A stretch of 64,000 nt of DNA from Balneola sp. (GCA_003712055.1 RHLJ01000003.1:248001-312000), one strand, 5' to 3'; positions 36,042-46,372 are shown, counted from the first letter of the stretch. The notes: generated by a model not told the origin, from the sequence alone. Numbers and translations: made by a program.

Positions 36042-36413
36042 ATGATTCAGGAATATCTTAATTCTATCGACAAATTTGTTGTTGTTGGTGATCGGGTGCT
36101 TATCAAACCCCGGGATATGGAAACGCATACCCGTAGCGGCCTGGTTCTACCAGCATCTGTAAAAGAGAAAGAAGAAATTCAAAGTGGATATATCTTAAAA
36201 ACAGGTCCCGGATATCCCATCCCAAATCATGATGTAGAAGAAGTGTGGAAGGCTACTGAGGACACCCGTTATATTGGTATGCAAGCCAGCGAAGGTGATT
36301 TGGCTATTTTTTTGAAGAGCAGGTCATTCGAAATTGAATTCGAAAACGAGAAATACCTGATTGTCCCTCACTCAGCAATTTTGCTACTCATCAGAGATGA
36401 AATCGAGGGGTAA
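36042..36413 (+). CDS. GroES-like co-chaperone family protein
   Basis: A 123-aa protein with a chaperonin-10-like core: VVGDRVLIKPRDMETHTRSG, LVLPASVKEKEEIQSGYILK and the end YLIVPHSAILLLI. It is longer than true GroES (about 95 aa), with an insert around 60-85 (HDVEEVWKATEDTRY), and no groEL lies beside it. Bacteroidota genomes often carry this as a second GroES-family member. Whether it caps GroEL is unknown. It is transcribed divergently from the SDR gene. Confidence 0.85.
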   Translation: MIQEYLNSIDKFVVVGDRVLIKPRDMETHTRSGLVLPASVKEKEEIQSGYILKTGPGYPIPNHDVEEVWKATEDTRYIGMQASEGDLAIFLKSRSFEIEFENEKYLIVPHSAILLLIRDEIEG

Positions 36414-36495
36414 ATAAGACCTCAAATCTGGTAAACGTTCTTGCTTTTCTTTCGGTTGTTTGCTTGTTTCAAACTCCACTTAACTAATACTATTT

Positions 36496-37404
36496 ATGAA
36501 ACGACGTGATTTCCTCTTCAATTCTGCTTTAGTTGGAGCAGGTGCTTTTCTTCCTCTTAATATTTTTTCAAATACTTTTTTTAGGCGTGATTTTTCCCTC
36601 ATTCGGAGAAATGTGGGAGTATATACAGAGCGCGGAGGTACTATTGGGTGGCTATTAAATGATAATGCTCTTGTTGCTGTGGATTCACAGTTTCCGAATT
36701 CGGCAGCCAATTGCATTGCCGGTTTAAAAGAGCGTACCAGCAGGAAAATGGACTATTTAATCAACACACATCACCACGGAGACCACACAGCTGGTAACTC
36801 AGCTTTCAAAGATTTTACTACTCATATTGTTGCTCATGAAAATGTACCCGGGTATCAGTTAGCTGCTGCAGAGAGGAGAGGGCAGGAAGTAGTCGACGCC
36901 CAGGTCACGGCAGATCTTACTTTTTCTGACAAATGGAGTCAAGAAGTTGGCGACGAAACTGTTCACGCAACCTATTATGGGCGTGCTCATACAGGTGGAG
37001 ATTCAGTTATCTATTTTGAAAATGCGAATATAGCCCACATGGGAGATTTAGTTTTCAATAGAGCCTACCCTTTTATCGATCCGGGAGCGGGTGCTTGGAT
37101 TAAAAACTGGGTTGAAGTTTTACGAACTACAGTTAATGAGCTACCAGCAGATGCCATTTATATTTGTGGTCATGGAAATGCCAACTATGGAATCCAGGCT
37201 TCAAAAGGAGATGTGCTCAGAAAAAGTGATTTCCTTGAAGAACTTTTGATGTTTACTCAAAAAGGAATAGATGAAGGAAAATCAAAAGAGGAAATTGCCA
37301 GCGCAGAGGTGATACCGGGTTTTGAAGACTTCCAGGCTCCGGGTTGGGGGCTAACCCTTGAGTTCAATATCAATACAGCGTATGACGAACTCACCTCAAA
37401 CTGA
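36496..37404 (+). CDS. Tat-exported MBL-fold metallo-hydrolase
   Basis: A 302-aa protein with a Tat-type start (MKRRDFLFNSALVGAGAFLP, twin Arg at 3-4), then a metallo-beta-lactamase domain. The zinc-binding motif is THHHGDHTAGN (H92, H94, D96, H97), with a later ligand region in GRAHTGGDSVIYF and a GDLVFNRAYP block, and the final His in CGHGN. Members include quinoprotein relay and sulfur hydrolases; the substrate is not clear. Export folded to the periplasm is predicted. It is followed by a palindromic repeat. Confidence 0.88.
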   Translation: MKRRDFLFNSALVGAGAFLPLNIFSNTFFRRDFSLIRRNVGVYTERGGTIGWLLNDNALVAVDSQFPNSAANCIAGLKERTSRKMDYLINTHHHGDHTAGNSAFKDFTTHIVAHENVPGYQLAAAERRGQEVVDAQVTADLTFSDKWSQEVGDETVHATYYGRAHTGGDSVIYFENANIAHMGDLVFNRAYPFIDPGAGAWIKNWVEVLRTTVNELPADAIYICGHGNANYGIQASKGDVLRKSDFLEELLMFTQKGIDEGKSKEEIASAEVIPGFEDFQAPGWGLTLEFNINTAYDELTSN

Positions 37405-37406
37405 TG

Positions 37407-37455
37407 ATGGTTATTCGTTATTGGTAAGGTGATTTCACCAAAAACGAATAACCAT
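37407..37455. repeat. Inverted repeat, family C second copy
   Basis: ATGGTTATTCGTT (37407-37419) pairs with AACGAATAACCAT (37443-37455). After one mismatch the pairing continues inward (TTGGT/ACCAA). GGTTATTCGTTATTGG and the nearby AAGGTGAT match the copy at 7621-7680. It sits just after the MBL stop between convergent genes. Confidence 0.75.
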
Positions 37456-37465
37456 TAACAAATAA

Positions 37466-40400
37466 TCAATAATCGAACTGATATCTAAGATCAATACCAT
37501 TTCGTGTATCCGAACTTTGAGTAACAATTAAGTCCAGATACTTAGAAAGAATGTATTCCAATTGGAACAAGGTTTTTGGAGTTGAACCTGAAAGTTCGTT
37601 TATGATTGCAAAGAAGGTTCTCTCGTTTAGGTACCATCCCGTTTTTATGGAAGTTGTTCCGGTTGTACTTGTGTTGTCTATCTGAACTATATCTACTCCC
37701 AGTTCTCGGGTAGCAAGAGCTTCTACTTCATCCAATAACACGTCTGTTAATATATTTCTTGTTGAGGTATTGCTGTTTACCGCAAGTATTTGCTGCCAGG
37801 ATTCTACACATGGATTCGCAAATAAAGTGTAGCAAATAATTTCCTGTTCTTCCATCTCTGGGTTACTTTCAAAACGGAACTTCGGATCTTTTTGAGTTCC
37901 CTCGCTGATATAAAATAATTCTATGGATTCTCCCTTTTGGCGAGTAGGAGGAATATACTTTCCACGCACAAAAAGTTCGGGGTCATCCACAGGACCACTA
38001 AAGATAAATCTCGCTTCTTCGGTAGTAAACAACTTACCCAGGGGTCTTATGTAGCCTTTGGTTCCTTCTAAAGTACCAAATAAGGAAAATTCTTCATTCG
38101 TAGTTTTATGAGCATCCAGATTCCCCCTAACTTCTATTTCCATATCTGGATAATTAGCATTGCGCACGTAGAAATCTCTTTCTATTTCAATTACCATATC
38201 AATGCTCAGTGAGTCATATGGACTAAATGATGAAGCTTCTTCTCCTTCAAGTATTACTTCTTCTACCGAGTTTTCACCAAAGCCTTGTAGCCTAAAAAAC
38301 CCATTCTTCACCGTTATTTCTCCACTGGCAACCGGGTTAGTAGCTTTACCAGTAAGCTCACTACTCAAATCAATAATCATATTATAATTACTTGTATTAG
38401 CCAGTTTCAATCGAGTTGCACTAATGTTCAGATCCAGAGCCTCCGGGTAAATACCTTCTAGTGAAATAATACCATCAGCACTAAGATTCCCTCCTCCGCT
38501 TTTCATCTGGAACTCGTTTACTACTAACCCATTTTGAGCAAATTCTAAATTGGAACGGATATCGGTTAGTGTGATACCTGCTTTTGGTACATCTACTTCA
38601 GAATTCGATAGTCTGAGATATCCTGAAGGAAGCAAATTTTCTCTGGTACCCTGTAAGCTAATGTCTGCATCTAACCTTCCGGTTAAATCCCTTAAGTACC
38701 TTTTATCGAGAAAGTCATTAAATACGGCCAGATTAAAAGCATCGGTTTTAGCGTATACCTGGATATTCTCGCTCTCATCAGGTAAAACGACTTCAAAGTT
38801 TCTGAAGTCATACTCAATGGGGTAAATCACATCAATATCAGCAGCTCGTTGGTTTGCTGTCATAACAGATGCTTCAAGCTGCAGCCCTCCTTGTTGGATA
38901 TCATAAGTAAAACTCGCCAGCACCGAATCAACAGCAATACCTGATAAAGTTGGATCATCTAATTCAAAATCCCCCTGGAAATTTGGATCACTTGCCGTAC
39001 CACTCATTGTTCCATCAAAACTCAGGACTCCATCGGTATCGGTAATTCCGAACTCAGTAAGAAAGGCTTTAAAGCGAGATAATTCAGAAGGTTTTACCGT
39101 TAACGAACCTTCCACGGGCTGCTCAAAAAAGGTCTCTTCTTTTTCATCTGGTCTACCCAAAACAAAAGGTACATCCAGATTTCCTACTACCCGGTCTTCT
39201 CCATCCCAGTTTATGATTCCGTTTGCCTCCAGACGCTCTCTTATAATATCAAACTGAAGTGTTAACAGATCCGCTTCTATTTCTCCATACTTTAGCCCTT
39301 CCAGACTAAGAGCTCCACTTCCAGTTGTTTCCTCTACCGATTTATTCACAACCAATTCACCTGAAAGGACTCCATCTACAAAGCGCTCCCCAAAAATTAC
39401 TTCGAGTAACAAACCCACATCAAAATTCTGCCCTTCTACCCAGCCATATTGTTCAAGACTATCGGCATAGGGAATAGAAAGAGCAAGAAAAGCGCCCCCT
39501 TGCGAAGCCAGATCCAATGTATCCGTAGTGACGGAGTATTCCAGGATTTCAACATGAAATGGCCTTGTTATCGATAGCTCAGATTGATTAGTAATAAAAT
39601 CAAAACGATCAAAGCGCATGTTGATCCTCTCTTCAGATACATCTGCTACAATAGCACCTTCTTGTATTAGCTTACCACGATCACTACCTACAATTTCGAG
39701 TTCAAATCCGGCGCCAAGTGTATCATCACTTGCGAAACCCTGAGAAATTAGTTGTATATCCTGAAAGGTAATCCCACTAACAACTGGTGATTGTACGTCT
39801 ACATTAAGATCGAAATACTCATAGTCGGTAAGCCTGACAATTATATCTCCATCAATTTTAGACGAGGTAAATAAACTGTCAACCCTTATATCTTCAAGAT
39901 CAAGAGCCATGGTTCCTGTTAATACCCCACTCGTATCCTGAGTGACCCTCCCTTTAAAAATTCCATTGGCTTTTAATACTTCTACCCCCGCTAAAGGTGC
40001 AAGGGGCTGGATATTCTTCACATTTAAATCTGCATTCAGCCAATTCTCAGGATCGGTTTCATCTGTTACATTTTTCCTTCCCGTAAATGATCCATCTGCT
40101 ATATCACTTTTTAATATTCCTTCATCAATATTGAGTACACCTTCAGAGAACGTTAGTGATGCTGTAGCTTCCTCCATCTCTGCTCCATTGATAATACTAG
40201 AGGAAATATTTACTACTGCGGAAATGGTGCATTCTTCCAAATTTAAACCCTGCCCTAGTCCACTAACATCAATATTGATGTGGGTAGGAAATTCACTCAA
40301 TTCCTCAATTGAACTTATATCAAAACCTTCTGAAGATAAGTTATAAGTAAATCCTGGTTGTTCAGTAACGAAATCAGTAAGTGTACTACTAAGCTCAACT

Positions 40401-42004
40401 TTACTTTCTTCTATCTCTACAGAGCCTTCGATTGTTACTTCATCTTCAGTAATACCTCCTTCGAGATTAAATACTACTTCCTGACCATTAACCTTGCTAT
40501 ACCAGGGCTTTAGATCCCAATTAAATACTTGGTTCCCGCTCTTTTTTGCTTCTTCGACCATCTTTCTGAATTCTGATGACGTTGGAGGCGCCTTTGGAGT
40601 ATTAATTCTAAAATCTATTGGGCTATCCGATAGCTTATATCCCCTTCCTTCAAATGATCCACTCAAAAATAATTCTGTATCAAGGTATTGATTGTTTGTC
40701 CAGTACCCTGCGTTTAATTGCTCAATCAAAAACCCCACTCTCCAACTGGCGGTATCGCTTGTCACATCATAAATATAAGGGCTCGCATTAAGACGCTCAG
40801 CCTGATGTGTATTAATCCCGAAATGAGCGATTAGATCATCATCTTTATAGGTTCCGCTGGCAATAATGCGATCAAGGTAATAATCCTCTATCCATACCTC
40901 GGTGAATGTAAATCCCCAAATCACATCTGATTGAACTAAATCAGGAAGCATTTCACCGGAAAAACTCATCCTAAATTCTCCCAACTTAGCTTTAATTGAA
41001 TCCCGGGTAAGCATGGCGATATTTATTCCGTCACCTGCTATGCCAAATCTATGGATAGTTAATTCATTTGAGGCATTCAGGTTTGTCCTCAACTCGAAGT
41101 TTGGAACATACTGATGATCAAGCAGCATCACTATTTCTAAGCTATCCAGTGCCCCGGACACTTCCAGGTTCATAGATAGATCTTCATCAATGAGTTGGGC
41201 ATCCAATATATCTCCCAGATCCACTAAAGCCAGAGGACTGCTCGATGCGCTTGCTGTCATCGTAGAATCTTTTGTATCAACTCCTGCTTGTGCTGTTAGT
41301 ACTGACTTTCCGGTTTCTATGACCAGACTCTCCAGAGAAATCTGTTCCTCTTCGGCAGAGGCGGAGGCCTTCACTCTTACAGGTTCCGGAAGCCTTCCCT
41401 GGTTAATGTAAAAATCGAGTGAAGACAAAGAAGCACTGAACGTGTCCGTGCTTTTATAAGAAGCCATAAGGTTCAACGCTCTTATTGATAATACGGTATC
41501 GGGTAAATAGGTAGCCGAATGCACATTAATATCAAATGAAGACAATTCAATACTTTGAATTTCGAACTTTGTGCTTTTTTCTTCTCCTTTTCTGCCTTCA
41601 CTTGACTGATTTTCCTTTGCGAGCTTCTGTACATTAAATACAGAATCTGCATGTTCATACATATTTAAAAAAGAACCCTCACTCTTGATGCTTTTGATCT
41701 CGTAAACATCACCCAAAAAGCTCCAGATATTATAGCTTGCATACACTGTTTGTGAACTAAATATGGTATCCGTATCCATGATCATGATGCCAGAAAGTTC
41801 AATTTCTTTCCACAAGTCTCCTTCAACATCTTCTATTGTAAGAGTACCATGCAGCTGCTCACTTGCTATCGAATAAATCTTATTCTTAACGAATTCATGG
41901 GCTAACTGAGTAGTAAGCATAAAGCGGCCAAGCAGAAGTATTGCAAAGAGCACCCCTACTGAAATCAAGAGTCTTCGGATTATATGTTTGTCTTCACCGC
42001 TCAA
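37466..42004 (-). CDS. tamB: TamB-like translocation and assembly module protein
   Basis: A 1512-aa protein with one N-terminal membrane anchor (about 11-31) followed by a very long beta-rich periplasmic region and the C-terminal DUF490/TamB domain (about 1150-1500, with DISLQGTRENLLPSG, GTLEGTKGYIRPLG and GVDIVQIDN). TamB proteins bridge the inner membrane to a TamA/Omp85 barrel and help insert outer-membrane proteins or move phospholipid. The gene overlaps the stop of the TamA-like gene by ATGA, so the two are translated together, which strongly supports the call. The length is large but within the family's range. Confidence 0.88.
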   Translation of the reverse strand: MSGEDKHIIRRLLISVGVLFAILLLGRFMLTTQLAHEFVKNKIYSIASEQLHGTLTIEDVEGDLWKEIELSGIMIMDTDTIFSSQTVYASYNIWSFLGDVYEIKSIKSEGSFLNMYEHADSVFNVQKLAKENQSSEGRKGEEKSTKFEIQSIELSSFDINVHSATYLPDTVLSIRALNLMASYKSTDTFSASLSSLDFYINQGRLPEPVRVKASASAEEEQISLESLVIETGKSVLTAQAGVDTKDSTMTASASSSPLALVDLGDILDAQLIDEDLSMNLEVSGALDSLEIVMLLDHQYVPNFELRTNLNASNELTIHRFGIAGDGINIAMLTRDSIKAKLGEFRMSFSGEMLPDLVQSDVIWGFTFTEVWIEDYYLDRIIASGTYKDDDLIAHFGINTHQAERLNASPYIYDVTSDTASWRVGFLIEQLNAGYWTNNQYLDTELFLSGSFEGRGYKLSDSPIDFRINTPKAPPTSSEFRKMVEEAKKSGNQVFNWDLKPWYSKVNGQEVVFNLEGGITEDEVTIEGSVEIEESKVELSSTLTDFVTEQPGFTYNLSSEGFDISSIEELSEFPTHINIDVSGLGQGLNLEECTISAVVNISSSIINGAEMEEATASLTFSEGVLNIDEGILKSDIADGSFTGRKNVTDETDPENWLNADLNVKNIQPLAPLAGVEVLKANGIFKGRVTQDTSGVLTGTMALDLEDIRVDSLFTSSKIDGDIIVRLTDYEYFDLNVDVQSPVVSGITFQDIQLISQGFASDDTLGAGFELEIVGSDRGKLIQEGAIVADVSEERINMRFDRFDFITNQSELSITRPFHVEILEYSVTTDTLDLASQGGAFLALSIPYADSLEQYGWVEGQNFDVGLLLEVIFGERFVDGVLSGELVVNKSVEETTGSGALSLEGLKYGEIEADLLTLQFDIIRERLEANGIINWDGEDRVVGNLDVPFVLGRPDEKEETFFEQPVEGSLTVKPSELSRFKAFLTEFGITDTDGVLSFDGTMSGTASDPNFQGDFELDDPTLSGIAVDSVLASFTYDIQQGGLQLEASVMTANQRAADIDVIYPIEYDFRNFEVVLPDESENIQVYAKTDAFNLAVFNDFLDKRYLRDLTGRLDADISLQGTRENLLPSGYLRLSNSEVDVPKAGITLTDIRSNLEFAQNGLVVNEFQMKSGGGNLSADGIISLEGIYPEALDLNISATRLKLANTSNYNMIIDLSSELTGKATNPVASGEITVKNGFFRLQGFGENSVEEVILEGEEASSFSPYDSLSIDMVIEIERDFYVRNANYPDMEIEVRGNLDAHKTTNEEFSLFGTLEGTKGYIRPLGKLFTTEEARFIFSGPVDDPELFVRGKYIPPTRQKGESIELFYISEGTQKDPKFRFESNPEMEEQEIICYTLFANPCVESWQQILAVNSNTSTRNILTDVLLDEVEALATRELGVDIVQIDNTSTTGTTSIKTGWYLNERTFFAIINELSGSTPKTLFQLEYILSKYLDLIVTQSSDTRNGIDLRYQFDY

Positions 42005-43971
42005 AAAGCCTGTCCTATGCTAAAATGGATAGCCCATCGATCTGTCCAGTTACCTTCATCAATACCCCCATCAAACCGATTTAAATCAGCCCGACTCGGA
42101 TTTATCTTATATCCTACATCTATCCTTATTGGTCCAATTGGGGATTGATACCTGAGCCCTCCTCCAACTCCAAATTGGAGACCGGAAAAATCTATATCTC
42201 CCAATTCTGACCAGACTTGTCCTCCATCAAGAAATGCCGCCATTCCAAAGCCTTTTAGAATCCCGTTTAAATCCTGCCGAAGTTCCACATTAAAGTTAAA
42301 TACAGCCCTTCCACCTTCAGGGACATAAGAAAGCCCCGTTACCGGAGAAGTTTGAGAAGTATCGGTAGTTGATACCACCCTCTTCGGACCCAATTGCTGA
42401 GTTCCCCAACCTCTTACTGAGTTTGTTCCCCCTGCATAAAACCTGATATCACTCGGTAAAGAATCCTGTTTAGCATAATAAATGGCTCCTCCTCTGGCGC
42501 GAGCAGCTAACACAAGTGTAGGATTGAGTTCCGTATACTTTCTAACGTCTATCGAAGTTTTTTGGAAACTGAATGTAGATTCCCCGAATACGCCTGATAA
42601 CTCCAAAAATGGTTGTACCACTACACCTTCTCTATCTCTCCTCACGTGATTTGTGTAGAACAAACTTCCGGTAATAGAAGAAATATTATAAGAAAGAAGA
42701 CTATCCGTTTGTACTTCAAGTTCTGTAAACTCGCTGGCGCTTCTCACATTGGATTCATCATTAATGGCGTATTCATAAGAGAATGTGCCGGTCAAATTCC
42801 GACTGTATTCGTAGCCAAAAGTATTAATGATACCAGCCGATAAGATGTCATAACTCCGCTCGTCTCTGAATTGATAGAATGGGTTTATAATCACACTACT
42901 TTTTGTATTGTATATATACGGGAAAACATATTCCCCGCTTATCCTTCGATTGTAATGAGAATACCTTCCTGATATTGTAAACTTTTCCCCTTTTCCTCGA
43001 ACATTTCTGTACGTCCAGCTGGCCTGCGTTCTAAACAGCTTATAGAAGTTATCCAATGCTAAGCGTTCATCTAACCGATCAAAATCACCGGCTCCGAATC
43101 GAAACTGTAGTGAGCGCAATGGGAGCTCTTTTACTCTAAGTAATAAATTAATGGTGGTATCCATTGGCTGTTCCGGAATAGATACTAAGGCAAGCCGAAA
43201 GAGATGATGTTTAAACACTTCTCTTTGCGCCTCTCTCAAACTCCGTTCGCTAAAAAAATTGCCTGACTCTAACCCACTCTCCCGAATAATATATTCTTCA
43301 GCAAGCGTTGTTTCTCCTTCAACGTGAATCGTATCAATTCGTGCTCTTGGGCCTGTTTGAGTAGCTACCACCAGGTCAGCAGCTTTAGCTGTTGTATCAA
43401 TATATGCCTGAACTCTAGTTTCAGAATATGGAAATCCTAACTCACGAAGACCTTGTTCAATGCTCGCAATTACTGCAGGCTCTCTTATAGGTTCATAAAT
43501 TCTGCCCTTTCTGTAAGGAAGCCTTCGAACAGCCCTCGCGAAACTCCCGTCTTCTGAAATAAGCACACTATCTTTTTTACTTGATACTAATTGAATCTCA
43601 ATCGAATCAGTGCGGATGGGTAAGTTTTCTGTTACAGAAAAAATAAGATGCTTTTTCCAGCTCCTGTTCAGAGTTTCAATTCTATACTCAACTTCCACAT
43701 CATTAAACCCTCTTCTTTGATAGAATCTTTGAATTCTAATGGCGTCTCTTCGAACTTCAGTCTCAGAAACCTCAAACCCTTTTTGCCGAAAAAAAGTGAG
43801 CTTTTTCCATGCAGAGGGCTGCTTATTGGCGATATATCGTTTTAGTACTATATCTTCGAATCTTTTATTTCCATCTATGCTAACTCTCCAAACCCGATCT
43901 GGTTTCTCATTGGATTCTTGGGCTAGCAGTAACGCCTCCTCACCTGGGATCGACCAAATAATCAACCCCAA
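42001..43971 (-). CDS. tamA: TamA-like Omp85 outer-membrane assembly protein
   Basis: A 656-aa Omp85 protein. POTRA-type domains occupy about 25-280 (VSIDGNKRFEDIVLKRYI, IDTIHVEGETTLAEEYII). A 16-strand barrel follows, with the conserved loop GGTNSVRGWGTQQLG carrying the VRGW motif, and the end YQSPIGPIRIDVGYKIN and terminal Phe. It pairs with the downstream TamB. The start is odd: only TTG at 43971 is available, and it cuts the signal peptide, losing its basic part. In-frame codons continue upstream (YKAIHIIFL...) to a stop at 44017-44019, with GGAAGG at 44005-44010 ahead of an ATT codon at 43998. An ATT start is therefore possible. Confidence 0.87.
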   Translation of the reverse strand: MGLIIWSIPGEEALLLAQESNEKPDRVWRVSIDGNKRFEDIVLKRYIANKQPSAWKKLTFFRQKGFEVSETEVRRDAIRIQRFYQRRGFNDVEVEYRIETLNRSWKKHLIFSVTENLPIRTDSIEIQLVSSKKDSVLISEDGSFARAVRRLPYRKGRIYEPIREPAVIASIEQGLRELGFPYSETRVQAYIDTTAKAADLVVATQTGPRARIDTIHVEGETTLAEEYIIRESGLESGNFFSERSLREAQREVFKHHLFRLALVSIPEQPMDTTINLLLRVKELPLRSLQFRFGAGDFDRLDERLALDNFYKLFRTQASWTYRNVRGKGEKFTISGRYSHYNRRISGEYVFPYIYNTKSSVIINPFYQFRDERSYDILSAGIINTFGYEYSRNLTGTFSYEYAINDESNVRSASEFTELEVQTDSLLSYNISSITGSLFYTNHVRRDREGVVVQPFLELSGVFGESTFSFQKTSIDVRKYTELNPTLVLAARARGGAIYYAKQDSLPSDIRFYAGGTNSVRGWGTQQLGPKRVVSTTDTSQTSPVTGLSYVPEGGRAVFNFNVELRQDLNGILKGFGMAAFLDGGQVWSELGDIDFSGLQFGVGGGLRYQSPIGPIRIDVGYKINPSRADLNRFDGGIDEGNWTDRWAIHFSIGQAF

Positions 43972-44119
43972 AAAAATGATATGTATAGCCTTGTAAATGA
44001 TAGACCTTCCGTAATCTTAGAGTGACAAAGTATAACCCGAAGTTTTATTATTTAAAATTGATGAAAAAGTTTGTGGCTATTCATTACTATTCATGCAACT
44101 ACTACGGGGCACATATTCT

Positions 44120-45379
44120 ATGAATAAATTACTCATACTTACGATTGTTCCTATTATTGCATTGGGTTGTAAGTCATCGGAAAATTTTACCGGCTTTTCT
44201 TACGATCCTCCTGGGGTAACCAACACCACAGGTGTTACAACCAAACAGCAAGCTAAGCGTGTTATTGGTGTTGGAACTCCGAAAGTTTGGGTAGGCAATG
44301 AATTTGAAGGCGCCAGAGCAAATGATTTTGTGCAGCTAAATGAAGATACCTACCAGGTTACGATTTACCCTGAAAATGCACCCATAAATAACAGCCCATG
44401 GTTTGCTTTTTCAATATGGAGTGACTCTTCAAGAGCAATAAATCTCAAATTACTTTACAAATCCGGAAAGCACCGTTACAAGCCTAAAATTACTGGGAAA
44501 ACTCAAGGCGTTACCTACACACATATTATTGAACAGATAGAGTACGATACTACCGACGGGAGTGTAACTTTCGCTTTGCATGTCGACTCTGCTAAGAAAA
44601 CGGTGTCGGCTCATTTCATGAATGGGATATTATTTTCTGACCTTCAAAAGAGCCATCAATCACTCCCTGATTTTGTAACGGTTGATACCGTAGGTTTTTC
44701 GCATATGGGCTTCCCTATCCTTGAATATACTTCTGATGCTCCTGAGCCTGGTTTAGGGGCTAATCCTGTATTGGTTTTACTAAGCCGACAACATCCTCCT
44801 GAAGTTGCTGGTTATCGTGCTTTTCAGTCACTTTGGAGGGAGTTAATTTCTGATTCGGAGCTAGCTAAATCCTTCAGGAATCATGTTACTATTAAAGCCT
44901 ACCCCATGGTAAACCCTGATGGAGTAGTAAACGGACACTGGCGTCATAATTTCAAAGGAGTTGATCTAAATCGGGATTGGGAAAATTTCAATCAACCCGA
45001 AACTAAGGCTATCAGAGATGCATTAGTGAGCCTCGTTTCTGAATCGGAATACCGGGTGTTTTATGGAATAGATTTTCACTCCACCAACGAGAATATACTT
45101 TATCCCATTTTGGAGGAAGTTGTTACCACTCCGGATAATTTTACTCAGCGCTGGGCTTCAATCATTAAAGAGGAACATCCCGATCTCTATTTCAGAACTG
45201 AGGAATTTGACACCAATTCTCCAATTGCTAAAAACTGGATTTACCATAGTTTTGGAGCCGATGCAGTGACTTTTGAAGTAGAAGATGAACTAGACCAGGG
45301 ACAAATTCATTTACTTGGTGTTCAATCTGCACAATCGTTAATGACCTTGCTTCTGAAAGAGTTGGAAAATACCAAATAA
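44120..45379 (+). CDS. M14-family zinc carboxypeptidase, lipoprotein
   Basis: A 419-aa lipoprotein from the ATG at 44120 (MNKLLILTIVPIIALGC, lipobox ALGC). An ATG nine codons earlier would put extra residues before the signal. The N-terminal half (30-190) is a beta domain. The M14 domain follows: zinc ligands H225 and E228 in RQHPPEV, NPDG (265-268), LNRDW (283-287), H320 in GIDFHST, and a probable catalytic Glu in AVTFEVED (about 386). The layout is that of cytosolic-carboxypeptidase-like (M14D) relatives. A second, unrelated M14 enzyme lies at 1058-3556. Confidence 0.88.
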   Translation: MNKLLILTIVPIIALGCKSSENFTGFSYDPPGVTNTTGVTTKQQAKRVIGVGTPKVWVGNEFEGARANDFVQLNEDTYQVTIYPENAPINNSPWFAFSIWSDSSRAINLKLLYKSGKHRYKPKITGKTQGVTYTHIIEQIEYDTTDGSVTFALHVDSAKKTVSAHFMNGILFSDLQKSHQSLPDFVTVDTVGFSHMGFPILEYTSDAPEPGLGANPVLVLLSRQHPPEVAGYRAFQSLWRELISDSELAKSFRNHVTIKAYPMVNPDGVVNGHWRHNFKGVDLNRDWENFNQPETKAIRDALVSLVSESEYRVFYGIDFHSTNENILYPILEEVVTTPDNFTQRWASIIKEEHPDLYFRTEEFDTNSPIAKNWIYHSFGADAVTFEVEDELDQGQIHLLGVQSAQSLMTLLLKELENTK

Positions 45380-45451
45380 TAGCGCTGTATATAGCTATCT
45401 GAGCATCGATTTCTAGTATTTTCTTAAAAGTGGCTGTACCTTTCTTTCGTT

Positions 45452-46372
45452 ATGGCTCACGATCATAAACACCATCATCATCACCATTTTAATGATTCGT
45501 CTATATGGAAATTGTGGGTTTCCATATTCCTGAATCTGGTAATAACAATCGCTCAATTTATCGGTGGCATACTATCAAACAGCCTGGCTTTACTTTCCGA
45601 TGCTGTCCATAATTTAAATGATACCTTGTCTCTGGTTATTAGTCTTGTAGCTCGTAAGATTTCAAAAAAAGGGGTTAATCAAAGCAAAACCTTTGGGTAT
45701 AAAAGAGCCGAGATCATTGGAGCCTTTATTAATCTTATCACCCTGTTGATAGTCGCTCTATTTTTGATTAAGGAAGGCCTTGAACGATTTTTTTATCCTC
45801 AGCCTATCGATGGCTTCACTATGTTTTGGGTAGCCATTATAGGATTGATTGGCAACTTTGTAACCGCGGCTCTTCTATTCAAGGAATCGAAAGAAAACCT
45901 CAATCTTAAGAGTGCTTACATCCATATTCTTTCTGATGGGCTTTCATCCGTCGGGGTAATTATTGGTGGATGGCTCATCTACACCTACAACTGGTACATT
46001 GTAGATACCATCCTTACTGTAGCTATTGGAGCCTATATTTTATTCCACTCCTATCACATGCTTCGGGAGACTATTGAAATTTTGATGCAGGCCAAGCCCG
46101 GTGAGCTGGATTTGGAAAAACTTAGTTCAGAAATGCTTCAGGTTAAAGGGGTTTGTGATGTACACCATCTTCATGTTTGGAGCCTGGACGAAAGCCAGGT
46201 GATGCTGGAATGTCATGTTGTAATAGAGAAAGAAGATCTGAAGCATATGGAAGAGATCAAGTCTTCGTTAAAAAAACTTCTGCACGACTCTTTCAATATT
46301 TCCCATTCAACCATGGAGTTTGAATTTGAACCTTGTACCGCTCATTATCACGAAGCTGGGCACTCGCATTAA
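45452..46372 (+). CDS. Cation diffusion facilitator metal exporter
   Basis: A 306-aa CDF transporter (ZitB/CzcD type) with six membrane helices, a metal-sensing His-rich N-terminus (HDHKHHHHHH) and the helix-2 and helix-5 metal sites (LLSDAVHNLNDTLSL; YIHILSDGLSSVGV, H and D ligands). The cytoplasmic C-terminal domain (220-290) has VKGVCDVHHLHVWSLDE. It exports Zn2+ or similar divalent cations by H+ exchange. It heads a run of metal-related genes to 49.8 kb, each separated by short gaps on the same strand. Confidence 0.93.
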   Translation: MAHDHKHHHHHHFNDSSIWKLWVSIFLNLVITIAQFIGGILSNSLALLSDAVHNLNDTLSLVISLVARKISKKGVNQSKTFGYKRAEIIGAFINLITLLIVALFLIKEGLERFFYPQPIDGFTMFWVAIIGLIGNFVTAALLFKESKENLNLKSAYIHILSDGLSSVGVIIGGWLIYTYNWYIVDTILTVAIGAYILFHSYHMLRETIEILMQAKPGELDLEKLSSEMLQVKGVCDVHHLHVWSLDESQVMLECHVVIEKEDLKHMEEIKSSLKKLLHDSFNISHSTMEFEFEPCTAHYHEAGHSH

